A stretch of DNA of 64,000 nt from CAVSDF01 sp963726715 (GTDB taxonomy: Bacteria > Bacteroidota > Rhodothermia > Rhodothermales > BA12), in assembly GCA_963726715.1 (NCBI GenBank), contig CAVSDF010000010.1, forward strand, positions 682,001 to 746,000, read 5' to 3'. Position 1 is the stretch's first letter. Each line of letters begins with the position of its first letter. Under the pieces are notes generated by a model. That model was not told the DNA's origin, did not search any database, and saw nothing but the letters and a program-made list of their open reading frames with translations. The position numbers and the translations under genes were made by a program. This document shows positions 45,978 to 56,222 of this stretch, piece after piece.

Positions 45978-48457
45978 CAGTCGACCCGGCCCTGCGCGGG
46001 CGCGGTGGTGTCGCGGGTGACGGGGCGCGGCGGACGGTTCTCGCGGTCGACCTGCCGGGCGTCGGGGAAGTCGGTCGCGGGCATGGCCTCGAGGAAGCGG
46101 TCGAGCGTCACGTCGGGGAAGCGGACGTCGGCGTCGAGGGCGACACCGTCGCGCTGGCCCTTCGGCCCTTGGAGGCGGACGAGGAAGTCACGCGTCAGGA
46201 ACATCGCGTTGTGGGCGCCCTGTCCCCACCACGTCGAGCGGAAGGCGATGCGGCGGTCGTTGAAGCCGACCCACGAGCCGACGACGAGGTTCGGGTGCAT
46301 CACCATGAACCAGCCGTCGGCGTTGCCCTGCGTCGTGCCCGTCTTGGCGGCGAGGTCGAGCGTGCCGACGCCGGGCGCCGACTTCATCCGCACCGCCGTG
46401 CCGTACTCGATGGCGCCGCGCATCATGTCGACGACCGTGAAGGCCGTCTCCTCCGAGAGGGCCTCCTTCGGCGCCGCCTCGCTCTGGTAGAGCACGTTGC
46501 CGTAGCGGTCCTCGATGCGCGTCACGAGCGTCGGCGCGTTGTAGAGGCCGCCGTTGGCGAGCGTCGCGTAGGCCGACGAGAGTTCGTAGAGGGTGACGTC
46601 GGAGGTGCCGAGCGCGAGCGACATGTAGCACTCGGGGCGCACGTCGGGGTGCTCCTTGAAGAGGTCGGTCTGGATGCCCATCCGCTGCGCGTAGAGGGCG
46701 ACGGTGCGCGGGTTGACCTCCGTCATCAGGCGCCCGGTGACGTAGTTGTCGGACGTGGCGAGGGCACGGCGGAGCGTCTTGTTGCCCCCTCCGCCCATGT
46801 TCGACGGGCTCCAGACGACGCCCGCGCACGAGCCCGTCCCGCGCCACGTGAACGGCCCGCCGCCGATGCCCTGGTCGGGGCTGTATCCGTTGTCGATGGC
46901 GACGGTGTAGACGAAGGGCTTGAAGGTCGAGCCGGGCTGGCGCTTGGCGCTGGCGATGTGGTCGTACCAGTCGGTCTTGATGTCGCGCCCGCCGACCCAC
47001 ACGCGCACGTGCCCGGTCTGCGGCTCGATGGCGACGAGGCCCGCCTCCAGCCGCGTCTTGCGGGCGCGGAGGCTGTCCTGGAAGGCGCGGTCGGCGCTCA
47101 GGCGTTCGAGCGCCTTGGCCTCCGTCATCCCGTCCTCGACAAGCCCGCGAAAGCTCTGCGTGCCGCGCATGTACTCGGAGACGAGCGCCGGATTCGACGT
47201 CCAGAAGTAGCCGAACGGCGTCACGCCGCCCGCCTGCATCGCCCGCAGGTAGGGCGCCGTGTCCTGCCCGAGCGAGAAGCCGCTCGCCTTGCCCCACTCG
47301 TGGTCGACGACGGCCTGCAGGGCCACCATCTCGGTATCGACCGCGGCCTGCGCGAAGCGCTGCATCCGGCTGTCGAGCGTCGTGGTCACGATCAGACCGT
47401 CCTGGTAGATGTCGTGGTTGGTGCGCCGTCCCCACTCCTTGAGCCACGCCTGCACGGCCATCGCGTAGTACGGGGCGAGGGATTTGGTGATCTCCGACGA
47501 GCGGAAGCGCGTGGCGATGGGCTGCTCTTTCAGGCGGTCGAAGTCCTCGCGGGAGAGCTTGCCCTCCTGCATCATCAGCGAGAGGACGATGTTGCGGCGC
47601 CGCTGCGAGCGCTCGGGGTTGCGGATCGGGTTGAAGCGGCTGACCGCTTGCAGCATCCCGACGAGCGTCGCCGATTCGCTCACGTCGAGGTCGGCGGCGG
47701 ATTTCGAGAAGAAGGTCTGCGCGGCAGTTTCGATGCCGAAGGCGTTGCCGCCGAACTCGACCGTGTTGAGGTACATCTCGATGACCTCGCGCTTGGTGTA
47801 GCGCCGTTCGATCTGCACGGCCGTCATCATCTCGCGGATCTTGCGCGTCGGCGAGCGCGAGAACTGCCCGTCGGCGCCGCGCTCGATGTTGTAGAGGTTG
47901 CGCGCGAGCTGCATCGTGATCGTCGATCCGCCCTGCGGGTTGCCGCTGATGATGTGCACCGGAGCCGCCAGAATCCGCTGCATGTCGATGCCCCAGTGGT
48001 CGTAGAACCGCTTGTCCTCGGTCGAGACGAGCGCATCGACGACCGACGTGGCGATGGAGTCATACGGCGCCCAGAGGCGGTTCTCGCCCGCGTAGTAGCG
48101 CGCGAGTTCGGCGCCATCGGACGTGTAGGCCGTCGTCGCGCGCGAGAGGTCGGGCCGCTCGATGGCGCTCAGCGGCGGGAGGGTGAACGCGAACGCCACG
48201 AGCGCCGCGATGCCGACGGCGATGAGGAGGCCGAGGCCGAGCACGACGCGCGTGAGCATCCGCACGGCATCCTCCTTCTTGGTCCGCGTCGGCGCCCCAC
48301 CACCGCCCCCGGCCCCGTCGCCACCGGATGCGCGCGACGTGTCGCCACGGGCGCTGCCGGGCGCGCGGTCGGTCGTACCGGCGCGGGCGGCGGCGCGGCG
48401 CGCGGCGGGGTTGCCGAAGTAGCGCTCGACTTCTTCGTCGCTGTAAGGCTGGGACAT
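45974..48457 (-). CDS. mrcA: Penicillin-binding protein 1A (bifunctional transglycosylase/transpeptidase)
   Basis: 827 aa from ATG 48457. A long cytoplasmic N-terminus (about 65 residues, Gly/Ala/Arg-rich) precedes one TM helix (VVLGLGLLIAVGIAALVAFA, about 70-93). The GT51 domain shows VSTEDKRFYDHWGID and GGSTITMQLARNLY with EMYLNTVEFGGNAFGIETAA. The transpeptidase has the SxxK Ser in KRQPGSTFKPFVY (about 511), SxN as ATSDNYVTG and KTGTTQGNADGWF (about 704). It polymerises and crosslinks peptidoglycan at the outer face of the inner membrane. The gene overlaps the MFS gene by 4 bases. The frame runs on upstream but is not coding there. Confidence 0.95.
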   Translation of the reverse strand: MSQPYSDEEVERYFGNPAARRAAARAGTTDRAPGSARGDTSRASGGDGAGGGGGAPTRTKKEDAVRMLTRVVLGLGLLIAVGIAALVAFAFTLPPLSAIERPDLSRATTAYTSDGAELARYYAGENRLWAPYDSIATSVVDALVSTEDKRFYDHWGIDMQRILAAPVHIISGNPQGGSTITMQLARNLYNIERGADGQFSRSPTRKIREMMTAVQIERRYTKREVIEMYLNTVEFGGNAFGIETAAQTFFSKSAADLDVSESATLVGMLQAVSRFNPIRNPERSQRRRNIVLSLMMQEGKLSREDFDRLKEQPIATRFRSSEITKSLAPYYAMAVQAWLKEWGRRTNHDIYQDGLIVTTTLDSRMQRFAQAAVDTEMVALQAVVDHEWGKASGFSLGQDTAPYLRAMQAGGVTPFGYFWTSNPALVSEYMRGTQSFRGLVEDGMTEAKALERLSADRAFQDSLRARKTRLEAGLVAIEPQTGHVRVWVGGRDIKTDWYDHIASAKRQPGSTFKPFVYTVAIDNGYSPDQGIGGGPFTWRGTGSCAGVVWSPSNMGGGGNKTLRRALATSDNYVTGRLMTEVNPRTVALYAQRMGIQTDLFKEHPDVRPECYMSLALGTSDVTLYELSSAYATLANGGLYNAPTLVTRIEDRYGNVLYQSEAAPKEALSEETAFTVVDMMRGAIEYGTAVRMKSAPGVGTLDLAAKTGTTQGNADGWFMVMHPNLVVGSWVGFNDRRIAFRSTWWGQGAHNAMFLTRDFLVRLQGPKGQRDGVALDADVRFPDVTLDRFLEAMPATDFPDARQVDRENRPPRPVTRDTTAPAQGRVDW

Positions 48458-48597
48458 CGGGTGGGGAGGGGAAATCGGTCGGAGCGGAGCGGAGGCCAGG
48501 AAACGCACGTCCGGCCGGGTGCGGTATGCGCGGCGCCGCCGGGGGTTCGGACGGGACGACGGACGGCGGACGGCGGACGACCGCCACGACCCACCCA

Positions 48598-49371
48598 TCA
48601 CCCCCACGCCTCGCGCGCGACGACGTCCGCGCCCGCATCGGTCCACCGGGCGAGCGTCAGGCCGTCGGCGTCGGCGGTGACGAGGCCGTGGCCGCCGTAC
48701 CACGCGCCCGCGTTGGCGTAGAGGCCGCCGGGCATTCGCCGGAGGTCGGCGCGGTGCGTGTGGCCGTAGACGACGCCGTCGACCGGATCGCGGCGGTCGG
48801 CGAGGCGCGCGGTGGCGTCGGCGATGACGAACGATTCGTCGCCCGGACGCGACGTGTCGTGGCGCATCGCGTCGGCGACGCGGCGCGCGAGGGCGAGGCC
48901 CGCGTCGGCGGGCAGGAGCGTCTGGTAGAGCGCGACCGGCACGCGGTGGCGCAGGATCGGGCGGAGATGGCGGTACAGGCCGCTCGGCGCGAGGCCGTCG
49001 CCGTGGAACGCGTAGACGCGCCGCGCGGGCGAGGCGCCACCGCCGCCTGAGACCGTCTCGACGCATCCGTCGAAGACGACCTCGGCGCCGAGTTCGTCGC
49101 GCAGGTAGGAGCGGTGCCACGGGTCGTGGTTTCCGGCGTGGACGACGAGGCGCCGTCCGGCGTCGGTCCACGCGGCGAGGGCGCCGAAGAGCCGCGCGGG
49201 CGGGCGGGGGACGTAGTGGCGGTGCTCGATCCACGCGTCGAAGAGGTCGCCGACGATGGAGAGCGCGGCAGCGTCCGCGTGGGCGTCGAGCAGGCGAACG
49301 AGCGCGGCGCCGTCGGCGCGGGCGTCGCCGCCGGGGCGCCCGAGGTGGAGGTCGGAGACGAAGAGGTGCAT
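48598..49371 (-). CDS. lpxH: UDP-2,3-diacylglucosamine diphosphatase LpxH
   Basis: 257 aa from ATG 49371. Calcineurin-like metallophosphatase making lipid X, an early lipid A step at the inner membrane. Metal motifs: FVSDLHLGRP (D, H), IVGDLFDAWIEH (GDLFD), VHAGNHDPWH (GNHD), AFHGDGLAPSGLYRHLRPIL (His) and VVYGHTHRADLRR (GHTH). The long central helical insert matches LpxH rather than generic YfcE-like enzymes. A GATCTTG word lies only 8 bases upstream, leaving almost no leader if used. It is divergent from the CoA-binding gene. Confidence 0.9.
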   Translation of the reverse strand: MHLFVSDLHLGRPGGDARADGAALVRLLDAHADAAALSIVGDLFDAWIEHRHYVPRPPARLFGALAAWTDAGRRLVVHAGNHDPWHRSYLRDELGAEVVFDGCVETVSGGGGASPARRVYAFHGDGLAPSGLYRHLRPILRHRVPVALYQTLLPADAGLALARRVADAMRHDTSRPGDESFVIADATARLADRRDPVDGVVYGHTHRADLRRMPGGLYANAGAWYGGHGLVTADADGLTLARWTDAGADVVAREAWG

Positions 49372-49432
49372 GGGCGGCAAGATCGCGCATCGCGCGGCCC
49401 GCCGATCCGCATTCGCCTCCTCCGTCGTCCCC

Positions 49433-49439
49433 TACTTTG
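49433..49439 (+). promoter_or_regulatory. -7 promoter element (TACTTTG)
   Basis: Exact TAnnTTTG match 41 bases before the GTG start of the CoA-binding protein. Confidence 0.6.
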
Positions 49440-49480
49440 GCGCTGTCATTTCCCGACGGGCCTGCCCGTCCCCCGCCTCC

Positions 49481-49988
49481 GTGAACACGATCCTCACCCC
49501 CGAACAGGACGCCCGCTACGCCGACCCGGCCCTCATCCAGCGCGTCATGCGCGATGCGAAGACGGTCGCCGTCGTCGGCCTCTCGAAAGACCCGCAGAAG
49601 GCCAGCCATTTCGTGGCGACGTACCTGCAGGCGCACGGCTACCGCGTCGTCCCCGTCAACCCGACGCTGAGCGGCACGCTTCTCGGCGAGACCGTCTACC
49701 CGACGCTCGACGCCATCCCGAGCGACGTGAAGATCGACCTCGTCGACGTCTTCCGCGGCGCGAACCACACGCCCGAGATCGCCCGGCAGGCCGTGGCCAT
49801 CGGCGCCCGCGCGCTCTGGCTCCAGCTCCGCATCGTCAGCGACGAGGCGGCGCGAGATCGCCGAATCCGCCGGTCTCGACGTGGTCATGGACCGCTGCAT
49901 CAAGATGGAGCACGGGCGCTACGCGGGCAGCCTGCACTGGGTGGGGATGAACACCGGCCTCCTCACGGCGCGACGGGCCCGGCGCTGA
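49481..49988 (+). CDS. CoA-binding domain protein (YccU-like; frameshifted)
   Basis: Single CoA-binding Rossmann domain, about 168 aa, from GTG 49481. Blocks: VAVVGLSKDPQKASHFVATY, LQAHGYRVVPVNPTLSGTLL, IDLVDVFRGANHTPEIARQA and ALWLQLRIVSDEAA; after a shift near 49855 it continues EIAESAGLDVVMDRCIKMEH to TGA 49988. The CIKMEH end is conserved in the family, so the shift is an artefact or recent. Span 508 bases, 169 codons plus one base. Paralogues bind CoA or acyl-CoA; the role is unknown. Confidence 0.88.
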
Positions 49989-50159
49989 GCGCGCGTGGGC
50001 TTGTCGCCTGTATTGCGGACATCGGGAATTGCCCGCGCAGCCCGGACCAACCAACCTTCGTTTTTGCCTATTCCCCCTTCCACTTGACACTCTTCACCCG
50101 CCGTCGCATACTGCATTACACGCGGATTTGGTCCGTTTAATAACTCGTTACGCTCCTTG

Positions 50160-50655
50160 ATGTACCGTCGGCTCACCCTCCACACTGACCACAATCGATA
50201 CGAAGTTGAACAGCGCCTGCTTGCTTCCGTGGATGCCTCGGATGGGCTTTGGGCTGAACTGGCGTCCGAGTTCGCAGGCAAGGCCCCACGCTATGCCGCC
50301 ACTTCGGTGACGTACTACACGTTCGAGCTTGAGCCTATTGTCGAAGGACGGCGTGAGGGAGCGCCCGCGTTCATTCGAGGGGAGTACGCGTCCGACTGAC
50401 ACCGGCACAGCCGTACATCTGCGGGTGCTACTGAAACCAGTTTACACCGTGATGAGCCTCTGTGTGCTGCTAGTCGCCGGGGCGTGGCTTGTCCTTTCAC
50501 TTCGTGCTGGAGACATCTCGTGGCTCTTGGCGGTGCCTCTGCTGGGCGTCTTCCTTGCAATTGTCGTTCCTCGGTCGATCCTATCGGGGGAATCCGATTC
50601 GGCATCAGCATTCGTCTGCAAAGCATTGAGGTTCGACCCCAGCAGAGCTGTGTAA
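50160..50655 (+). CDS. Small membrane protein of unknown function in a low-GC patch (frameshifted or two overlapping genes)
   Basis: The first part (50160-50399) reads MYRRLTLHTDHNRYEVEQRL and ends SD-stop. A second frame from about 50329 to 50655 contains two hydrophobic helices (VYTVMSLCVLLVAGAWLVLS and ISWLLAVPLLGVFLAIVVP). One lost base near 50395 would join them into a protein of about 165 aa with a soluble N-terminus and two TM helices; alternatively they are two overlapping genes. GC and codon use are clearly lower than in neighbours from about 50000 to 50660, suggesting acquisition. No family recognised. Confidence 0.45.
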
Positions 50656-50664
50656 CCCATCACT

Positions 50665-51443
<779 letters not shown>

Positions 51444-51474
51444 TGCGGTCGGGGATGCGGTGGAGTGGCGAAGG

Positions 51475-52879
51475 TCAGCGCGTGGCCGCAGGCGCGGATG
51501 CGGCGGCGATGGGCGGCGCGGCGCTTCCGAGCAGGCGGCGGGCGTCGAGCAGGACGCGCTCGACGGGCGTGGCGACGTACTTCGCCACGATCTTGCCGTC
51601 GGCGCCGACGAGGTAGTACGTGTCGGGCACGCGCACGTTGTAGGCCTCGGCAAGCACGCCCTCGCTGCGCGCGATGACCGTCGAGGCAGGCGCCCGGACG
51701 TCGCGGAGGAGGCGGTGCATGGCCGCCGAGTCGGGCGCAACGACGACCGGGATCATCGGCATCATCGGCCCGAGGAGGTCACGCGCGGCGGCGACGCGGG
51801 CGGTGAGCGAGGCGACGAGATCGGCGTCGGGGCCGTGGAAGGCGAGCAGGTACGGCCGCCCGGCGAGCGTGGCCGTGGCGACGGTCGGTGCCGCCGAGGG
51901 TGCGCGTGGCGAAGGCGGGGGCGGGCTTGCCGGGGAGGAGCGTGCGGGCTTCGTAGGCGGCGCGCTCGGCCCACCGTGCCCACGGCGTGCCCGCGTGGTC
52001 GCGGCGGAGGCGGTCGGCGGCGGCGGCGGCGTCCTCGCCGCGCGCGCTGTCGAGGTAGGCCGTCACGAGCGACGCCTGGATCTGCGCCTTCGTGTCGGCG
52101 CGGGGCGCGGCGGCGGCCATCGTTTCGAGGAGCGTCACGGCGGCGGGGAGGCCGCGCAGGCGGGCCTCGGCGCGGCGCGCGGCCTCGGCGGTCTCGGCGT
52201 ACCCGGCCTCCGTCGGCGCGACGGCGCGGGCGTGGGCGACGGCCAGGCTGTCGTTCTGCCCGACGAGGAGCGCGACGGCTTCGGCGCTCGCCATCTCCGA
52301 CGCGACCGTGCCCGCGTACGTCTCGCGCAGGCTCCACAGGACCGTCGCCGTTTGGAGGGCGGCCATCCGGAAGCGGTCCTCGGCGCCCGTCCCGGCGGCG
52401 ATGGCCGCGCGGACAGCGCTCGCCCGTGCCGCGCGGGCGTTGCGGTAGCCCGTCCATGCGTCGTTCTCGCGCGAGCGGATGCGCAGGTAGCGCTGGCCGA
52501 GCGGCATCCGGACGTCGAGGCGCGCGCTGTCGCCGTCGACGACGACGAGATCGGCGATGCGGAGCACTTGTCCGTTGCGCTCGACGAGGAGCGGATAGAC
52601 GCCGCGCGCAGGCGCTGTCACCTGCATCGAGTACGCGCCGCTCGCGTCGGCCATCGCGTACCCGAGCGTGTCGATGCCGTCGGCGTCCTCATGCCCGACG
52701 ATGAGTTCGTACGGCCCGGCGAGCGAGTCGGGGGCGGTGATGGTGCCCGAGAGGCGGCTCGTGACGCGCACCGGCGCATCGTCGGCCCCGCTGCGGCACC
52801 CGCCGACGCTGGCGGCAACGAGGGCGCTGAGGACGAGCGCGCGGACGGCGCGAAGGGCAGCAGAGGGACGGACGAGCAT
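51475..52879 (-). CDS. TlpA/AhpC-like lipoprotein lacking the CxxC motif (frameshifted)
   Basis: Lipoprotein signal with lipobox in VLSALVAASVGGC from ATG 52879. The N-terminal third resembles the DUF4369 beta-domain of Bacteroidota thiol-disulfide proteins (SGTITAPDSLAGPYELIVGH, GAYSMQVTAPARGVYPLLVE), the middle is helical, and the C-terminal third has thioredoxin-like strands (YLLAFHGPDADLVASLTARV, DTYYLVGADGKIVAKYVATP). Where TlpA has WCxxC this protein has FHGPDAD, so no redox disulfide can form. One shift near 51893 (RTLGG to PTVATATLAG); span 1405 bases, 468 codons plus one base. Possibly a structural or binding homologue; function unknown. Confidence 0.75.
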
Positions 52880-53072
52880 CGGCGGAGCGCGGCGGAACGC
52901 AGACGGCCGCAGGGCACGTCCGGTCCGGGTGGGAGGGGCGCCGAAGATAGCCCCGCCGCGCATCCTGCCCCCGGACGCTGCCGCCCGGCGACGCCGTCTC
53001 CGCACCGAATTGCCCCGAGCACGGCTTCAACGGACGCCCGGCGCTCCGCCCGCCGCGACGCTCAGGCCACGC

Positions 53073-53316
53073 TCACGGAGTCGATCCGTCGGGGCGCGCG
53101 GTGTCGGCGTTGAAGCCCTTTCCCTCGGCATCGGCGTCGCGGGCGGCGTCCTTGTCGATCGTGATGCGCCCGGCGTCCTCCGCCTGATCCGGCCCGCCGA
53201 CGGGGTCCTGCCCCATCCCCGACTCGCGCTCGGGCGGGGAGATGTGCTCGGGCGGGTCGAGGTTGACGGGGAGGGGGAACGGCGTCGTTCTCGGTCGAGG
53301 GGGTCAGGCGGTCCAT
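53073..53316 (-). CDS. Small hydrophilic protein (frameshifted)
   Basis: MDRLTPSTENDAV from ATG 53316; after one extra base near 53275 it continues PLPVNLDPPEHISPPERESG, then DPVGGPDQAEDAGRITIDKD and ends PDGSTP at TGA 53073. About 80 residues, acidic, Pro- and Asp-rich, without hydrophobic segments: probably disordered. The coherent acidic composition in the joined frame is the only support for coding. Confidence 0.4.
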
Positions 53317-53497
53317 CGGGATCGGGGGTGTGAATCGGGTTCTCCGTCCGCACGCCCGGCGCCCGGCGCGGTGCCCCGAGGCGCCGTAACGAAGCCGTCG
53401 GTGTTGCGCGGACGGTGGGGAGAGCCTACACTTCCACACCCTCTGCACGCTGCCGTCCGCCCGCGGCAGTTCGTTCCTCGGCATCACCTTCATAGCT

Positions 53498-53874
53498 ATG
53501 CTCGTCTCTCCCATTCCGGCGCTGTCATCACCAAGATTCCGCACGTCGCCAATTTCCGTGCGTGGCGCAAGGGTCTCACAGACGCACAGTACGAGGCGAT
53601 TGCAGACGAACTCGACCGGCGCATCGACGGGAACGAGGTGCACACGTCGAGTTGGATGCCGGGCTCGGACTGGACCGGCACCGTCTTCTACCCGATTTAC
53701 GAGGACGCCTGCCACCGCGATCAATCCGCAGCAGCGCGCTTCTTCGGCCTGATTCTCTGGGACGTCATGATGCGCCGTCCGGAGACATGGGCGTTCGGGC
53801 GCTACGAGGCGAACGGGGCATCCATCGAAGGGCTCACATATTTTCGCGTTGACCGCCCGGCGGCCTCGGCCTGA
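53498..53874 (+). CDS. Conserved-looking hypothetical protein, start uncertain
   Basis: The supported part reads VITKIPHVANFRAWRKGLTD from about 53523 through GNEVHTSSWMPGSDWTGTVF, FYPIYEDACHRDQSAAARFF and GLILWDVMMRRPETWAFGRY to TGA 53874, about 115 residues rich in Trp and Tyr. The nearest ATG (53498, MLVSPIPA) is in another frame, so either a one-base error lies near 53520 or translation starts at a non-ATG codon upstream. No family recognised; no membrane segment. Confidence 0.6.
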
Positions 53875-53938
53875 CGCGACCGCCGCCCGCGCGGCGCCCG
53901 ACGCACCGGAGTTCTCATAACACCCATACGCCTCCTCG

Positions 53939-55084
53939 TCACCACGCCCGGTACTCGCCGACCGCAGGGGCCGGGCGGGAGATGAGGGCGATGTACTCGC
54001 GGCCCTTCTGCGAGAGCTGGTAGTCGTCGCCGCGGCGCGTGAGGTAGCCGTTGACGGGCGCGCTCTGGTAGCGGACGAGCGGCGAGACCTGCATCACGAA
54101 CGGCGTGCCCGTGCCGACATCGCGGGCGCTGACGCGGAGCGGGAAGCCGGCGCCGGTGAAGGAGATCTCGTACGACGGCGGCGGCGCCGCACCGCGCCGC
54201 GCCTCGGGCATCAGCCACGGGTAGCGCTGCACGAGGTCGAGCACCGCGCCGCCCGGCACGGCGACGGAGAACGCCACCGCCTGATGGTCGGCGAGGTACT
54301 CGCCGAGGTCGAGGCGAGGGTCGGAGGCGAGGGCGCGGTAGAGGCCGACGATGTCGAAGGCGGCGAGGTTTTGCCCGTTCCAGCGCCCGTGCTCGTTGAC
54401 GCTGCGCGGGCGGTACATCCCGAACCACTCGTCGAAGCCTTCGCTCAGGAGGACGTTGAACTCGACGTGTACATGCGCCCGCCGCCGGTCGATGCCGGTG
54501 CCGGTGTAGCCGAGGCGTCCGATGGGCGCGCCGCGCCGCAGGTACTGGCTCGGGTAGACGAAGGGCGCGTCGAGGTGGGCGTAGAGCGCGTAGTACAGGC
54601 TCCCCTGCCACCGGTGCTCGACGACGACGTAACGCCCATAGTTCGAGGCCCGCGCGTCGCTGTTGACGAACACGACCCGCCCATCGTCGACGCTGACGAC
54701 GGTGTCGAGCGGTTCGCCGCGGTCGTCGCGGTAGAGCGGGCGCACGTCCATCCCCTCGTGAAAGCGCGTGTGGACGAGGCCCGACGAGGTGCGGACCGCG
54801 TTGCGCACGAACCCGTACGCGCCGCCCTGCCACGGCTCTTCGCGGAGGCCGTCGTCGGGTTTGTCGGTCGGCACGAAATAGCCCGCCGGATTGCCGAAGA
54901 GCGCGCGGTTCGACGTCGGCAGAAGGAGCCCGAGGCGCTGCACCGGCTGCGCGCGGCTGCAACTCACCACGACGCAGGCCAGCAGGCACCCGGCCACGCC
55001 CCGCAGCGCGCGCGTCAGGCGCGGCCCGAGACGTCGCCCGCCGCGCACCGGGCGCCCTCCAATCAAACAGCGTACGTTTTCCAT
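53939..55084 (-). CDS. M23 family (LytM-type) metallopeptidase lipoprotein
   Basis: 381 aa from ATG 55084; lipoprotein signal with hydrophobic LRGVAGCLLACVVVSC. Peptidoglycan endopeptidase fold (about residues 85-230): HxxxD motif in TRFHEGMDVRPL, the strand YGRYVVVEHRWQGSLYYALY, AHLDAPFVYPSQYLRRGAPI, GYTGTGID and the HxH motif AHVHVEFNV. All four zinc and catalytic residues are present, so it is likely active, cutting crosslinks in the periplasm. The C-terminal 150 residues are an unrecognised domain. It follows the DUF3299 gene by 11 bases on the same strand, so they form an operon. Confidence 0.9.
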   Translation of the reverse strand: MENVRCLIGGRPVRGGRRLGPRLTRALRGVAGCLLACVVVSCSRAQPVQRLGLLLPTSNRALFGNPAGYFVPTDKPDDGLREEPWQGGAYGFVRNAVRTSSGLVHTRFHEGMDVRPLYRDDRGEPLDTVVSVDDGRVVFVNSDARASNYGRYVVVEHRWQGSLYYALYAHLDAPFVYPSQYLRRGAPIGRLGYTGTGIDRRRAHVHVEFNVLLSEGFDEWFGMYRPRSVNEHGRWNGQNLAAFDIVGLYRALASDPRLDLGEYLADHQAVAFSVAVPGGAVLDLVQRYPWLMPEARRGAAPPPSYEISFTGAGFPLRVSARDVGTGTPFVMQVSPLVRYQSAPVNGYLTRRGDDYQLSQKGREYIALISRPAPAVGEYRAW

Positions 55085-55095
55085 CACCCCTCTCG

Positions 55096-55527
55096 TCACC
55101 GCTCGACCGTGGCTTCGCGCAGGCGGTAGTACATCCCCATCGGGTCGTCGGCGAGCAGTTCGAGCGTGCCGACGAGCGTGACCGGGTCGTAGGAGAAGTC
55201 GGCGGAACGGGTCGCGCGGACCTCGATCATCGACTCTGGCCCGCCGGGCATGCAGTAGAAGCAGTTGGCGACCGGGGCGGCGCTGAGCACGAAGTGCTGC
55301 TGGGCGCCGCTGCCTTCGCTCAGCGGAAGCATGAAGCCCTGCACGCGCACGCGCTGGCCGTTGAGGCGCTGCACGGTCGGCTCGAAGCGCGGCTCGAAGC
55401 GGGCGCCGTCGCGCACGAGACGGACCTGCGCGAGCGTCTCCCACGAGACCATCGACTGGGCGGTGGCGGGCGCCGCGGCGGCCAGGACGGCGGCGCCGAG
55501 GGCGAGGGAGGTGAGCGAGCGGAGCAT
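55096..55527 (-). CDS. DUF3299 family secreted protein
   Basis: 143 aa from ATG 55527 with signal peptide LGAAVLAAAAPATA. The core (VSWETLAQVRLVRDG, LNGQRVRVQGFMLPLSEGSG, FVLSAAPVANCFYCMPGGPE) matches DUF3299, a small periplasmic OB-like domain with a CxxCxPGGPE motif that may bind a metal. Function unknown in all bacteria where it occurs. First gene of a two-gene operon with the M23 peptidase gene. Confidence 0.85.
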   Translation of the reverse strand: MLRSLTSLALGAAVLAAAAPATAQSMVSWETLAQVRLVRDGARFEPRFEPTVQRLNGQRVRVQGFMLPLSEGSGAQQHFVLSAAPVANCFYCMPGGPESMIEVRATRSADFSYDPVTLVGTLELLADDPMGMYYRLREATVER

Positions 55528-55750
55528 GGGAGTCGGGTGGGTCTGCGAGGACAGCAACGCCGTCTGAACGCCCCTTCGTACCTCGCCCGTTCCCCCACCG
55601 CCCGTTCGGCGGCGCAGCGTTGGCGATTGTGGCGCCGTTCGTACGTACGCGTTAGTGTGCCTCGTCGAAGCGCACACGTCACCTGGCCTCCGCCCTGCCG
55701 CGCTACCCTGTCAGGGTCCCTGATGCTGAGGACCCGTTTATCGAGTTCGT

Positions 55751-55810
55751 CATCCCCGCGAACCGAGGGTCCGCGGAGCGGAACGTGGGGACCCCATGTG
55801 CAGAACGCTG
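55751..55810. repeat. REP-like dispersed repeat, copy 2
   Basis: Contains AACCGAGGGTCCGCGGAGCG, nearly the same as a word at 61040 in the large element, and GGGGACCCCATGTGCAGAAC, nearly the same as 3163-3184. It is therefore a mosaic of both repeat families. Confidence 0.55.
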
Positions 55811-55824
55811 CGTGTGACCCGCTC

Positions 55825-55850
55825 TGGATTCCCGCTTTCGCGGGAAAGAC
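55825..55850. repeat. REP-like hairpin
   Basis: TTCCCGCTTTCGCGGGAA palindrome flanked by CTGGA and AGACGG; the core is also found in reverse orientation in copy 1 at 3151. Confidence 0.55.
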
Positions 55851-56222
55851 GGATCTGGGAAGGCGTTGGCGCTACTTCACAAGCAGTTTCTGAGCGCTCT
55901 CGAACAGCGGCGCGTTGCGAGCGAAGCGTGGCAATCTGGGCGTCACGAGCGCTGCCAGGTCACGCACAGACTGACCGGACTGCCACGTCGCTTCGCGCCT
56001 GGCAAGGACACGCGGAGGGATTCGAGTCAGAAGCGACCGGCCCCGGCGTTGAAGGGGCCAGCGGACGACCGCAGGGCGGACCCTGTCGCGCCGGGGGACC
56101 TGACAGGGGGGCGGCCCTCCTCGCCATTCACAATCCACAGCCGCGCGGGATCGCGGGTGCGGGGGGCGGCGTGAGACGCGGTTTCCGGCGGATTCGCCCG
56201 ACTCTATCCCCCTGCGTCTCCT

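Larger units (their letters stand above)
55528..56222. other. Repeat-rich intergenic region
   Basis: About 700 bases without a convincing gene. It contains CCCTGTCAGGG (55706), a REP-like element (55751-55810), a CCCGCTTTCGCGGG hairpin (55825-55850) and, on the minus strand from about 56035 to 55872, an open frame ending LVTPRLPRFARNAPLFESAQ KLLVK that could be a gene remnant. Confidence 0.5.

Noticed and set aside
55872..56035. Possible gene remnant on the minus strand ending FESAQKLLVK
   Set aside because: The stretch looks protein-like but is short, lacks a start and family, and sits in repeat-rich DNA; not strong enough to list as a gene.
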